From NCBI RefSeq assembly GCF_900091415.1, contig NZ_FMHU01000001.1, positions 2,914,001-2,978,000 of the forward strand: a stretch of 64,000 nt of DNA, given 5' to 3'. A model generated the notes under the pieces. The model ran no database searches. It saw only the letters and a program-made list of their open reading frames with translations, and was not told the DNA's origin. The first letter of the stretch is position 1; the number at the start of each line of letters is the position of its first letter. Source of the stretch: Micromonospora inyonensis. Lineage in GTDB: Bacteria; Actinomycetota; Actinomycetes; Mycobacteriales; Micromonosporaceae. The translations under genes and the position numbers were made by a program. Below, in pieces: positions 8,724-18,338 of this stretch.

Positions 8724-8913
8724 GAGGGGCCGACCGCCGTGAGGCATCCCAAACCGGTCGACAGGGCAGGTCCGGGGCACGCCGACTGAGCAGGGGGTCA
8801 GTCCGAGTGGTAGCGGGGGCGCGGAGCGCTGGCTAGGCTTTGCTCGTTCGCCACCCGTGACCGGTACGCGCCGTCCAGCGTGGACTCAGGAGAGAGAGCC
8901 GGAGCGAATCGCC

Positions 8914-11214
8914 GTGCCGCCGCAGGAGGTGAACCGGGACACCGTCGGGTCGACCGGTTCGACCCGTACGTCGCCGGGGTCGTTCGGCTCCGGGTGGATG
9001 GGCCTGGCCGTCGCCGTGGCGGTCGTCCTCGTCGAGGCGTTCTGGCTCGCCGCCCGACTACCCGCCGCCGCGCTCGTCGCCGACCTCGGCGCGTTCGCGG
9101 TGGCCGGCTGGGCCGCCGTCGCCTGCGCCGGGGTGGCCCGTCGCCACCCGCCGTCGCTGCGCCGCTTCTGGACCCTCCTCGCGGTCACCATGGCGCTGTC
9201 CGCCGTCTCCCGGGCCCTGTGGGCGCTGGGCCGGATCGGCAGCGGGGAGACCCCGCACACCCCGCTGGTCGGGCTGGTCTTCCTCACCGGGATCGTCCTC
9301 GGCACGGTGGCCATCCTGTCCAGCCCCTGCGCGCCGCACAGCACCGTCGGCCGGGGCCGCGCCGTGCTCGACGGGGTGATCGTCGGGTTGTCCCTGGTGC
9401 CGATCGGCTGGGTGGTGGTCTTCCAGGACGTCGCCGCCGCCCAACTCACCCAGCCCGACCACGCCCTCGCCCTGGTCTATCCGATGTTCGACCTGGTGCA
9501 GCTGACCATCCTGGCGGCGGTGGCCGGGTCGTCCCGCGCCATGTGGCGGCCGCTGACCGTGCTCGGCGGCAGCCTCGCCGTCCGGGCCGTCGCCGACATC
9601 GGCTACGTCTGGCTGCTCGCACACGGCAGTTACGTCCCCGGGCACCTGGTCGACCTGGGCTGGCCGCTGACCTGCCTGCTGGTCGGCGTGTCCACCCGGT
9701 ACGCGCCGCCGGCCGACGGCGCGGACACCGACGAGACCATCGTCCCGCCGGTGCCGCCCTGGTGGCGGGTGGCCCTGCCGTACCTGCCGGTGGGCGGGGC
9801 GATCGTCGCGGTGCTGCTGGCCCGTCGGCCCACCGGCCAGACCCCGCCGCTGATCCTGGTCAGCGTGCTCGGCCTGCTGGCCGTCCTGGCCCTGCGGCAG
9901 GGGCTCGCCGCCAACGAGAACCTGCGGCTGGTCGCCCAGCTCCGCCAGCTCGCCTACGCCGACCAGCTCACCGGCCTGCCGAACCGGCTGATGTTCACCC
10001 GCCGGCTGCGCCGGGCCATCCGGGAGGACTCCCCGGTCTCCGTCCTGCTGCTCGACCTGGACGGCTTCAAGCAGGTCAACGACCGGTTCGGCCACGCCAC
10101 CGGGGACGCGTTGCTGGTCAGCATCGCCGACCGGATGCGCGACGCGGTCGACGGCGACGGCACGGTGGCCCGCCTCGGCGGGGACGAGTTCGCCGTCCTG
10201 GTCGACGCCGACCGGCCGGTGTCCCCGGAACGGCTTGCCGAGCGGATGCTCACCGCGCTGCGCCCGGCCGACGACGAGGAGGACGTCGGCACCCACCCGT
10301 CGGCCAGCATCGGCATCGTCGAGTACGGCCCCCAGCACGCCACCCACAGCGACCTGCTCCGCGACGCCGACATCGCGATGTACGCGGCGAAGGCGGCCGG
10401 CAAGTCCGCGTACCGGATCTGCACCCCGGCGTTGCGCGAGTCGGCGGTGAGCCGGGCCGAGCTGATCGCCGACCTGCGTCGGGCGGTCGACGAGGGCCAG
10501 CTCGAACTGGAGTACCAGCCGATCGTCGACCTGCGGACCGGCCTGGTCCGCAGCGCCGAGGCGCTGGTGCGCTGGCGGCACCCGCGGCTCGGGATGTTGT
10601 CCCCGGGCCGGTTCCTGCCGCTGGCCGAGGAGACCGGCCTGATCCTCCCCATCGACCGCTGGGTGATCCACGAGGCGTGCCGGGCCGCCGCCGTCTGGCG
10701 ACGCGGTGCCCCGGACGCGACGATCGCGGTGAACATCGCCGCCGCCCACCTGCGCCGTCCCGACCTGATCGCCACGGTCACCGGGGCGACCGCCGCCGCC
10801 GGGCTGGCCCCGCGCGCGTTGACCCTGGAACTGACCGAGTCGGCGCTGATCGAGGGGAGCGAGACGGTGCTGGACCGGCTCCGTCAACTCCGCGAGCTGG
10901 GCATCCGGATCGCCATCGACGACTTCGGCACCGGCTACTCCTCGCTGAGCTACCTGCACCGGATCCCGGCCACCGAGCTGAAGATCGACCGGTCGTTCGT
11001 GGCCCGGCTGGACCACGACGCGCGGGCGTACGCGACGGTCAACATGGTCAGCAGCCTCGCCGACGCGTTCGACCTGCGCGTCGTCGCGGAGGGTGTGGAG
11101 ACCGACCGGCAGCACGACGCGGTCGTCGCGATCGGCTGCGCCCAGGGGCAGGGCTACCTCTACGGCCGGCCGGGCAGCCTCGCCGACCTGCGCGCGGCCT
11201 TCACCGGATCCTGA
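8914..11214 (+). CDS. Membrane-bound GGDEF-EAL cyclic-di-GMP enzyme
   Basis: About ten hydrophobic segments fill the first 350 residues, followed by a GGDEF domain with intact RLGGDEFAVLV and an EAL domain with EALVRWRHP. In the EAL domain the metal-binding and catalytic residues appear conserved: NIAAAHL, ELTESALIE, IDDFGTGYSS, KIDRSFV, AEGVET and QGQGYLYG. Both diguanylate cyclase and phosphodiesterase activity are plausible. The position of the inhibitory RxxD site before GGDEF reads VDGD, so product inhibition through that site is unlikely. GTG at 8914 is preferred because GGAG lies 9 bases upstream; an in-frame GTG at 8857 would add 19 residues without a good ribosome-binding site. The N-terminal membrane module may sense a signal. 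Confidence 0.85.
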   Translation: MPPQEVNRDTVGSTGSTRTSPGSFGSGWMGLAVAVAVVLVEAFWLAARLPAAALVADLGAFAVAGWAAVACAGVARRHPPSLRRFWTLLAVTMALSAVSRALWALGRIGSGETPHTPLVGLVFLTGIVLGTVAILSSPCAPHSTVGRGRAVLDGVIVGLSLVPIGWVVVFQDVAAAQLTQPDHALALVYPMFDLVQLTILAAVAGSSRAMWRPLTVLGGSLAVRAVADIGYVWLLAHGSYVPGHLVDLGWPLTCLLVGVSTRYAPPADGADTDETIVPPVPPWWRVALPYLPVGGAIVAVLLARRPTGQTPPLILVSVLGLLAVLALRQGLAANENLRLVAQLRQLAYADQLTGLPNRLMFTRRLRRAIREDSPVSVLLLDLDGFKQVNDRFGHATGDALLVSIADRMRDAVDGDGTVARLGGDEFAVLVDADRPVSPERLAERMLTALRPADDEEDVGTHPSASIGIVEYGPQHATHSDLLRDADIAMYAAKAAGKSAYRICTPALRESAVSRAELIADLRRAVDEGQLELEYQPIVDLRTGLVRSAEALVRWRHPRLGMLSPGRFLPLAEETGLILPIDRWVIHEACRAAAVWRRGAPDATIAVNIAAAHLRRPDLIATVTGATAAAGLAPRALTLELTESALIEGSETVLDRLRQLRELGIRIAIDDFGTGYSSLSYLHRIPATELKIDRSFVARLDHDARAYATVNMVSSLADAFDLRVVAEGVETDRQHDAVVAIGCAQGQGYLYGRPGSLADLRAAFTGS

Positions 11215-11384
11215 GTTTCCACTCAGCTGGGGCCCACCCGGCCGTGGTCCCCGGGGCGGCAGGGCCAAGGTCCCGCTCCGGTCGGGGATTTTCGGCCCTG
11301 TCTCCCGCCGTGCGGGAGGTCCGACTATGTACCAGTAATCGATACGTAGACAGACCACGGCACCAGCGACCCGGGGAGAATCAC

Positions 11385-12017
11385 ATGAAGCGCCGGACCC
11401 TCGACATCCTGTTCAGCATCGGTGGCCTCGGGCTGGCCGTCCTCCTGCTCATCGTCGGCATCGTGCTGACCGCCAACGCCAACTTCGCCAACGACTACGT
11501 ACGCGACCAGTTGAGCGAGCAGAATATCCGGTTCGCCCCGGCCGAGAGTCTCAGCGAGGAGGAGAAGAAGGCCGACTGCCTCGTCGAGAACGCCGGCAAG
11601 CTGATGACCACCGGCAAGCAGGCCGAGTGCTACGCCAACGAGTACATCGGGTCGCACCTGAAGTCCATCGCCGGCGGCCAGACCTACGCCGCCCTCGGCA
11701 CGCCGGAGCGCGAGATCCAGGGCAAGATCGAGGCGGCCCGGGCGGCCAAGGACCCGGCCCTGCCGGAGCTGGAGAAGCAGCTCGCCCAGATCAAGGGCCA
11801 GCGGGACACCGTCTTCAAGGGCGAGACGCTGCGCGGCCTGCTGCTCACCTCGTACGGCTTCAGCGAGTTCGGCGTCAAGGCCCAGCAGGGCGCGCTGGCC
11901 ATGTACATCGGCTCGGGCCTGCTGTTCCTGCTCTCGATCGCCGGCTTCGTGCACGCTGCCCGTACGCCGGAGAACGAGGCGTTCGCCGCCCCGCAGCGCG
12001 ACCGCGCCACCGTCTGA
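11385..12017 (+). CDS. Hypothetical two-TM membrane protein (210 aa)
   Basis: Starts at ATG 11385 with GGGGAG 8 bases upstream. Residues about 8-30 (FSIGGLGLAVLLLIVGIVLT) and about 175-195 (MYIGSGLLFLLSIAGFVHAA) are membrane helices. Between them lies an extracytoplasmic, charged, helix-rich loop with two cysteines (ADCLVENAG and AECYANEY) that could form a disulphide, and a coiled-coil-like stretch (IQGKIEAARAAKDPALPELE). The protein resembles uncharacterised actinobacterial membrane proteins; no function can be assigned. It is preceded by 170 bases without other genes and followed by a strong hairpin. Confidence 0.7.
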   Translation: MKRRTLDILFSIGGLGLAVLLLIVGIVLTANANFANDYVRDQLSEQNIRFAPAESLSEEEKKADCLVENAGKLMTTGKQAECYANEYIGSHLKSIAGGQTYAALGTPEREIQGKIEAARAAKDPALPELEKQLAQIKGQRDTVFKGETLRGLLLTSYGFSEFGVKAQQGALAMYIGSGLLFLLSIAGFVHAARTPENEAFAAPQRDRATV

Positions 12018-12038
12018 CCCGCCGGCCCCCGAGCCGCA

Positions 12039-12063
12039 CGCCCCCGGCCACCCGCCGGGGGCG
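12039..12063 (+). terminator. Stem-loop terminator after the membrane-protein gene
   Basis: A GC-rich stem-loop (cgcccccgg...ccgggggcg) starts 21 bases after the stop codon and is followed by TTT. It is a plausible intrinsic terminator of the upstream gene. Confidence 0.6.
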
Positions 12064-12113
12064 TTTCCCTGTCCGCTCCCGGTCGCAGGGTTGGGTAGTA
12101 GGCGGGGTCGCGT

Positions 12114-12163
12114 GGTAGCAGGGGTCCCCTGCTACCGCTTTTTGTCGAGGAGGGGGCCCCTGC
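12114..12163 (+). repeat. Dispersed hairpin/T-run repeat, copy 1
   Basis: A 23-base perfect palindrome centred on the T at 12125 (arms ggtagcagggg / cccctgctacc) is followed by GC, five T residues and gtcg, then a second inverted unit (agggggcccct). The same element occurs at 23837-23890 (opposite orientation) and 37192-37243. The hairpin plus T-run has the form of a rho-independent terminator reading rightward. It lies downstream of the membrane-protein gene. Confidence 0.7.
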
Positions 12164-12192
12164 ATCCACCTGGGGCGGGCGCAGAATCGCGC

Positions 12193-12215
12193 TTGACCCT
12201 CACGCTGCGGGAGGC
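12193..12215 (+). promoter_or_regulatory. Likely MerR-type operator/promoter of the TipA-like gene
   Basis: TTGACC at 12193 is followed by an imperfect dyad (cctcacg-ctg-cgggagg, one mismatch) 30-50 bases upstream of the regulator start. Actinobacterial TipA-type MerR proteins typically bind such a ttgaccctcacg-type dyad in their own promoter. A clear -10 is not visible. Confidence 0.5.
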
Positions 12216-12245
12216 CGGAACGTGGTTCAGCAGAAGGGAGGAACC

Positions 12246-13004
12246 ATGACGCACACGGTGGGAGAGGTCGCCCGGCTGGCCCGGGTGACCGTGCGGACGC
12301 TGCACCACTACGACGAGATCGGGTTGCTCTCGCCGAGCGGGCGGACCCCGGCCGGGTACCGCCGCTACGACGACGCGGACCTGGAGCGGCTCCAGCAGAT
12401 CCTCTTCTACCGCGAGCTGGGGTTCCCGCTGGAAGAGATCGCCAGGATCCTCGACGACCCGGGTGTCGACCCGGCGGCGCACCTGCGGCGACAGCACGAG
12501 CTGCTCACCGTACGGATCAAGCGTCTGGAGGAGATGGTCACGGCGATCGAGTTCGCGATGGAGGCGAAGAAGATGAACATCCGACTCACGCCCGAGGAGC
12601 GGTTCGAGGTCTTCGGGGACTTCGACCCCGATGCCCACGCCGAGGAGGCGGAGCAGCGTTGGGGCGGCAGCGAGGCGTACCGGGAGTCGACCCGGCGCAC
12701 CGCCGGCTACGCCAAGGCCGACTGGCTGCGCATCAAGGACGAGACCGAGGAGTGGGGACGGCGGGTCGTGGCGGTGATGGAGGCCGGCGCCCCGGCGGAC
12801 GGCCCGGAGGCGGTGGAGTTGGCCGAGGAGCACCGGGCGCACATCAGCCGCTGGTTCTACGAGTGCGGCTACGAGATTCACACCGGGCTGGCCGACATGT
12901 ACCTCGCTGACCCCCGCTTCACCGCCCACTACGAGGCGATCAGGCCGGGGCTGACCGCGTACCTGCACGAGGCGATCCACGCCAACGCGATCACCCGGGC
13001 CTGA
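12246..13004 (+). CDS. MerR-family transcriptional regulator, TipA type
   Basis: ATG at 12246 has a strong AGGGAGG ribosome-binding site. Residues 1-70 form the MerR winged-helix DNA-binding domain (VGEVARLARVTVRTLHHYDE, then GYRRYDDADLERLQQILFYR). A coiled-coil dimerisation helix follows (about 75-110). Residues about 120-250 match the TipAS ligand-recognition domain (FGDFDPDAHAEEAEQRWGGS, WFYECGYEIHTGLADMYLAD). TipA proteins bind thiopeptide and other cyclic peptide antibiotics and activate multidrug-response genes. The ligand here is unknown. The dyad at 12193-12215 suggests autoregulation. Confidence 0.85.
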   Translation: MTHTVGEVARLARVTVRTLHHYDEIGLLSPSGRTPAGYRRYDDADLERLQQILFYRELGFPLEEIARILDDPGVDPAAHLRRQHELLTVRIKRLEEMVTAIEFAMEAKKMNIRLTPEERFEVFGDFDPDAHAEEAEQRWGGSEAYRESTRRTAGYAKADWLRIKDETEEWGRRVVAVMEAGAPADGPEAVELAEEHRAHISRWFYECGYEIHTGLADMYLADPRFTAHYEAIRPGLTAYLHEAIHANAITRA

Positions 13005-13051
13005 CGGACCTTCCGCGTCGGGCGTCGGCCTGGCGGCGCCCGTGGCCCCGA

Positions 13052-13084
13052 GGATGCCCGACGGCACGCGGCCGTCGGGCATCC
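13052..13084. terminator. Bidirectional hairpin between convergent genes
   Basis: Perfect 14-base arms (ggatgcccgacggc and its complement) with a 5-base loop lie between the stop of the MerR gene and the stop of the oppositely oriented secreted-protein gene. This is the expected position of a shared terminator. Confidence 0.65.
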
Positions 13085-13096
13085 GTACGGTGTCGG

Positions 13097-14749
13097 TCAG
13101 CAGCCGGGGCCGAAGCTGACGCGAACCAGGCGGGTGGCCCAGGTCCCGCCGACGAAGTACTGCTGGGCGAGCAGCGCGGTCCGGCCGGCCGGACAGGTGG
13201 CGCTGGCGGCGACCGGGTCGACGTGGACACTGGAGTAGTCACCGAAGCGGGTGTTGCTGTTGGTGTTCGAACCGACGACCAGGGTGACGTCCGTGTTGGT
13301 GAGGGCGGGCACGCCCCCTCCGGGCAGCACGCCGTCGAACGCCATGGACGTGTTCCGGCAGGTGCTGGCTCCGGTGTCGGTGTAGGCCCAGTTGAGCCAG
13401 ATCTGGAACGAGTTCGGCGTGACCTCGAAGGCGCCGAGGGACGGGTTGAAGTCGTCGCTGGTGCCGCTGTGGAACGCGTTGGCGACGGTGGCGGTGTTGG
13501 TGGAGGTGCTGATGGCTCCGTACCGGACGCCGGGGTATCCGGCGATGTCGGTGCCGTGGGTGAACCAGATGAACGGCGAGTTCGCCGCCTGTACCGGCGC
13601 CCAGGCTATGCGTCCGTCGAGGGGGTCGAGGGTGGTGGCCGTACCACACTGGTTGACCCGCCGGCTGGGGCTGGCGTAGGCGGACGCCACAGTGGCCTGG
13701 AGGACCAGCGTGGTGCCGGGACCGGCACTGTTGCTCATGCGGTAGAGCCGGTATCCGGTGCCGGGGACACCGGCCACGTAGAAGGTGTTCGCGGTGGGGG
13801 CGATGGGAATGCCGACCACGGTGACCGGTGCGGTGGAGAAGGCGACCGGGAAGGCGGGGAAGGTGACCGCCGCTCCGGCGTACACCAGCGCCTTGGACAC
13901 CGACCAGGCGGTGGAGTTGACGTACCCCGGATTGAAGTTGTTGGTGGAGGAAAGGATCGCGACCCGGTCCTGGCCCAGGTACGGGTAGTCCAACAGCGTC
14001 CCGAGTGGGAACAGGGCGCCGCTGAAGGTCAGGGTGTAGACGAAGTAGCCGCCGCAGGCGTTGCCGCTGGTGCTCGCAGCCAGGAACAGCCGGGGAGCCG
14101 TGCCGGCCGTGCCGGTGGTGGTGGCGATGATGACGAACCGGTTGTTCAGGTTGTCGTAGAGGGTGCGCGGGTCGAACACGTTGGTGGTGCCGAGCCCGAG
14201 CCACCCCGCCAGGGTGTTGGTGCACTGCTGCACGCCGGCCTTGTCGTACACGGTGACCCGCCGGTTCACCGTCTCCAGGATCTGCGTGGGTCCGACGCTG
14301 GCGTTGACGTCGGAGGGCTGGGCGCCACCACCGCCGGCCTGGTCGATGCCGGCGAAGTTGGAGTTGATGGTGCGCGGTGACGGGGCGCGCGGCAGGCCGG
14401 ATCCGCCGGTGTTCGGACCGCCCGGAACGCCGGCGCTCGTGGTCGTGGCGGATGACTTGGCGGCCGTGCTGACGCGGGCGGGCAGGTTCTCGCCGGTGGG
14501 GCTGCCGTCGACTCCCCGGGTCGGCTGGTCGCCGGTGGTGGCTGCTTGGCGGGCTGGTGGATTGGTGCGCTGGTCGATGAGCCTCGGCGAGGCGTGGCCG
14601 CGACCGGCGGCGGCGACCGCAACCTCCGCCGAGCCGGCGGTGGGTGGGCTCGCGGCGGCCACCTCGATGCCGACGAGCAGGCTGGCCAACAGGATTCCGC
14701 ACCCGGCCAGAGCCATGGCGTCCCGTATTCTTTTCACTTTCTTCCTCAT
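13097..14749 (-). CDS. Large secreted protein of unknown function (550 aa)
   Basis: A signal peptide is clear: basic MRKKVKRIRD, a hydrophobic stretch ALAGCGILLASLLVGIEVAA and an AAAS-type cleavage region. A Ser/Thr/Ala/Pro-rich linker covers residues about 40-130. The remaining 420 residues are rich in Thr, Asn, Gly and aromatic residues with many short beta-strand segments (NNRFVIIATTT, YFVYTLTFSG, YRLYRMSNSAG), suggesting a beta-propeller-like extracellular domain. Cysteines are few and could form disulphides. No catalytic motif is recognised. It may be a cell-surface or exported binding protein. The ATG at 14747-14749 gives the full signal peptide; no strong ribosome-binding site is visible. 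Confidence 0.7.
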   Translation of the reverse strand: MRKKVKRIRDAMALAGCGILLASLLVGIEVAAASPPTAGSAEVAVAAAGRGHASPRLIDQRTNPPARQAATTGDQPTRGVDGSPTGENLPARVSTAAKSSATTTSAGVPGGPNTGGSGLPRAPSPRTINSNFAGIDQAGGGGAQPSDVNASVGPTQILETVNRRVTVYDKAGVQQCTNTLAGWLGLGTTNVFDPRTLYDNLNNRFVIIATTTGTAGTAPRLFLAASTSGNACGGYFVYTLTFSGALFPLGTLLDYPYLGQDRVAILSSTNNFNPGYVNSTAWSVSKALVYAGAAVTFPAFPVAFSTAPVTVVGIPIAPTANTFYVAGVPGTGYRLYRMSNSAGPGTTLVLQATVASAYASPSRRVNQCGTATTLDPLDGRIAWAPVQAANSPFIWFTHGTDIAGYPGVRYGAISTSTNTATVANAFHSGTSDDFNPSLGAFEVTPNSFQIWLNWAYTDTGASTCRNTSMAFDGVLPGGGVPALTNTDVTLVVGSNTNSNTRFGDYSSVHVDPVAASATCPAGRTALLAQQYFVGGTWATRLVRVSFGPGC

Positions 14750-14850
14750 CTCGAGTGGTAGGAAAGATCAGTAGGAGCCTCCTGGCTGAGAACATTCCAG
14801 GCGTCGATGCTCTGCCCTATAGAACTGTCGGATCCTGGCGGTCCGCCAAT

Positions 14851-14867
14851 TTGCGCTTGGTGCGCAA
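14851..14867. promoter_or_regulatory. Palindromic operator-like site
   Basis: A perfect dyad, ttgcgc-ttggt-gcgcaa, lies about 100 bases upstream of the secreted-protein start (14749) and at the 5' side of the decayed monooxygenase gene. It could bind a dimeric regulator. Confidence 0.35.
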
Positions 14868-14940
14868 CCGTCATATTCGTACTGGTGAGAAAATGTCGCG
14901 TGCGAGGCCGTCTCTCGGCCGTGGGGCACTGTTGTCGGTG

Positions 14941-15169
14941 CGCCGAGTCGCTGTCGACGGTCGACGCCGCACGGGCGGCCGACGGCTGCCTCGACTTCGC
15001 GCTGACGGCAGACCTGCTCGACCCCGGCCGGATCATCGTCTGCGAACGGTGGGCCTCCGACGAGCAGCTCCTCGCGTTCCGGGACTGCGGGCCCGGCGAC
15101 GAGCAGACCGTGGCGATCCGCGACGCCTCAGTCCACAAGTACCGCATCTCCGCGGTCGAAGCCCCCTGA
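14941..15169 (+). pseudogene. Antibiotic-biosynthesis-monooxygenase (ABM) domain fragment
   Basis: The C-terminal two thirds of an ABM domain is recognisable (AARAADGCLDFALTADLLDP, then IIVCERWASDEQLLAFRDCG and VHKYRIS). The upstream sequence in the same frame (from the ATG at 14807) does not resemble the N-terminal strand of the family. The gene has therefore lost its 5' end, and the frame is a relic rather than a working enzyme. Confidence 0.5.
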
Positions 15170-15220
15170 CCCTGCTCCGGGCCCACCCTCCGGCGTTCGC
15201 CACCCTCCGGCGTGGATCTG

Positions 15221-18200
15221 TCAGGCGGCGATGGTGCGGGCGGTGGCGTACACGTCGGCGGGAAGCGGGTGGGTCAACTCCCAGAGGATCCGCATCGGCC
15301 GGTCCCCACTGTGCTCCCGGTACGTCATCGGCCCGGCGTACAGGTACGGCGGTGCGCCCAGGTCACCGTCGGCGATCCGGCTTTCCCGGACGAACAGGTG
15401 CACCGTCGAGCCCCGCTCGACGTGGTGGACGTACCGCTGGCCGGTCGGTGAGTGGGCGGAGGTGGTGCTCTGCGACTCCCACTGGAAGAGCCGGTCGGTG
15501 ACGGCCCGGTCGGCGTACATCGTGGTGGGGGAGTAGTGCCGCTCCGACTTGACCAACGTCACGAAGAAGAGGTCGGCACGCTCCGTCTCCAACCACTTCA
15601 CGCCCTCCCGCAGCGAGCCGGGGTTGGACATGCCGAACGCCGCGCACGCCTCGTTGCGGCTGTACCGGGCGTGCACCCGCAGCGGCACCCCGGGCGACGG
15701 CGACGGCCTCGTGACCCGGTGGACCCGGCTCCGCAGCACCTCGGCCACCTGGCGCAGCTCGGCACAGCGGACCGGCTCCGCCCAGAGCCGGACCAGCCGC
15801 TCCTCCCGGGACGACAGACGGGCGTTCGGTCCCCACAGGTCGAAGTGCAACAGGTCCCAGCGTCGCCCCGGCTCCGGCCGGTCGCCCGCCGCGACCCGGG
15901 CCAGCAGGTCCAGCCGGTCGGGGTCGTCGAGATGCAGCATCCGGCCGATCGCCCGGCCCAGCTCGCGGTCGTCCGGTCCCGGCGTCGAGGGATCGATGCC
16001 GGCGAGACGACGCAGCCCGGCCCAGCCGCCGAGCGACCCCGACCGGTAGACGTCCTCGATCTCCAGCCCGGTCTCCCGCAGGAAGCCGGCCAGGGTGACG
16101 TCTCCGAGCTGCCGCAGCTCCGCGACCAGACCCTTCCGCGAGGTGGGCATCGCCGACCGCAGGTTGTCGAGCACGATGGTCTTGGCGACCCGGTCGAGCT
16201 GGATGTGGCAGCCGCTCGGCAGCATCGGGAAGTCCTGCTCGACGGCTTCCCGCACGGCCCGCCGGCTCACTCCGGTCAGTGCCCGCCACCGCAGGTCGAA
16301 GCGGAAGTTCGCGTGCTGGCCGCCGATGAAGTCCAGCACCGTCAGGCACGGTTTCCCGTCGTCGAGCCGCAGGCCACGGCCGAGTTGCTGGAGGAAGATC
16401 GTCGCGCTCTCGGTCGGGCGCAGCATCAGGATCGTGTCGACCATCGGCAGGTCGACACCCTCGTTGAACAGGTCGACGGTGAACAGCACGCGCAGCCGGC
16501 CGGTCCGGAAGTCGCGAAGCAGGCCGTGCTGCGCCGGTCGGTCGACGCCCGAGGTCACCGCCGCCGACGGTACGCCGTGCCGGGTGAACCAGTCGGCCAT
16601 GAACTCGGCGTGCCCGATGCTGACACAGAAGCCGAGCGCCCGCATCCGCCCCACGTCGACGGCGTCCCGTACCGCCCGGAGCACGATCCGGGCGCGCGCG
16701 TCGTTGCCGGTGTAGACGCCTTCCAGGTCCGTCCGCTCGTAGCCCTGGCCCCGCTTCCAGCGCAGGTGCGACAGGTCCACGTCGTCGTGCAGGCCGAAGT
16801 ACTGGAACGGCGCGAGCAACTGTCGCTCCAACGCCTCCCACAGGTGCAGCTCAACGGCGGTCCGGCCGTCGAACCACCGCCGTACGTCACCACCGTCGGC
16901 CCGGTCCGGGGTCGCGGTCAGCCCGAGGAGGACACGCGGGCGCAGCCGTTCCAGCAGCCGGGCGTACGTCGGCGCCTCCGCGTGGTGGAACTCGTCGATG
17001 ATCACCATGTCGTACGCCCCGGGGTCGACATCCCGACGGTGCAGCGACTGGACCGACGCGAAGACGTGCCGCCAGCTGGCTGGCTCCCGTCCGCCGACCA
17101 GCAGCTCGCCGAAGCTGCCGTCACCCATCACCTGCCGGAACGTCGCCTGGCTCTGCCGCAGGATCTGCTCCTGGTGTGCGACGAAGAGCAGCGAGTCGAC
17201 GTGCCCGGCCGCGGTTCAGGCGGCGGTAGTCCAGCGCCGCCACCACGGTCTTGCCGGTGCCGGTCGCCATCACCACCAGGTTGCGGTAGCGGCCGTGCAC
17301 CCGCCGTTCCGCGTCCAGGTCGGCCAGGATCTCCGCCTGGTACGGGTACGGCCGCACGTCCAGGTTCGCAATCGCGGCGCCGCTGTCGTCGGCCCGCTCC
17401 CCGCGCAGCGCGGTCCGCAGCCGGTCGGCGTCGCGACCCGGGTGGTACGCCTCGAAGGCCGGATCGTTCCAGTAGTCCTCGAACGTGGCGGCGAACGTGC
17501 CGACGACGTGAGGCTGTTCCGGTTCGGCGACCCGGACGTTCCATTCGAGCCCGTCGACCAGCGCGGCTTTGGACAGGTTGGACGAGCCGACGTACGCGCT
17601 GCTCAGGCCGTTAGCGCGGCGGAACAGCCACGCCTTGGCGTGCAGCCGCGTGGTTCGGGTCTCGTAGGAGACCTTCACCTCGGCCCCCAGCTCGACCAAC
17701 CGGTCCAGCGCCCGCTGGTCCGTCGCCCCCAGGTACGTGGTCGTGATCACGCGAAGGGTGCCACCCCGGTCGATCAGCTCCCGGACCGCCGGCTCGACGA
17801 TCCGGAGCCCGTACCACTTCACGAACGCGCAGAGCAGGTCGACCTGGTCGGCCGAGGCCATCTCGCGGGTCACCTCGTGCCCGATCCGGGGCTGGTTCCG
17901 TCCGTTCACCAGGAGTGCTCCGGTGCAGAGCGGAGCGGTCGGGCGTACCGGAAAGGTGGGCGGCGCGGGCGGGACCGGCGGGGCAGCGATGGCGTGCAAC
18001 AGGTTCCTGGCGTCGGCCACCTGGTCCCTGACGCCGGCCGCCGCCGGCGCGAGCGCGGCGATGCCGGCGGCGATCTGGTTGGCCACCTCGACCTGCCGGG
18101 CCAACTGGTCACTGCCACCGGGTACGGCGCGCAACGCCCGCCGGGCGAGGGCGGCGACGTGCCGGGCCAGGACGTCCGGCGCGTCGACCGGTTCCAGCTC

Positions 18201-18296
18201 ACCGCGCGCGATCAGGGCCGGATCGACATGCCGCAACCGGTCGGCCACCTCATGGGTGATCAGGTGCTCGTAGATGCCCCGGGCCGGTTCGGTCAC
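15221..18296 (-). pseudogene. PLD-nuclease/DEAD-box helicase/DUF3427 protein, broken by one frameshift
   Basis: Read from 18296 downward, the protein has a helical N-terminus, then a phospholipase-D-type nuclease motif (LHAKAWLFRR... GSSNLSKAAL, about residue 215) and a superfamily 2 helicase core with Walker A (VMATGTGKTVV). Near 17207-17214 a surplus base shifts the frame. Removing one base there restores NRAGHVDSLLFVAHQEQILR and joins the second part: DEFHH box, LLGLTATPDR, LFTVDLFNEGVD and QQLGRGLRL (motif VI), with a DUF3427 C-terminus. Proteins of this architecture occur near DNA-defence genes. As assembled it gives two incomplete products (391 and 636 residues). The lesion could be real or a sequencing error in a G/C run. 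Confidence 0.75.
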
Positions 18297-18338
18297 CGGG
18301 GCACGGTAGCGGGTGCTGACCGGTCTCGTTGCCCTGGG

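Noticed and set aside
6945..8780. Long minus-strand frame opposite the nuclease partner gene
   Set aside because: Codon bias and coupling support the plus-strand gene; the antisense protein is Arg/Gly/Val-rich without motifs.
9058..11358. Long open frame on the minus strand opposite the GGDEF-EAL gene
   Set aside because: It is the antisense shadow of a verified gene in GC-rich DNA, with low-complexity composition and no family motif.
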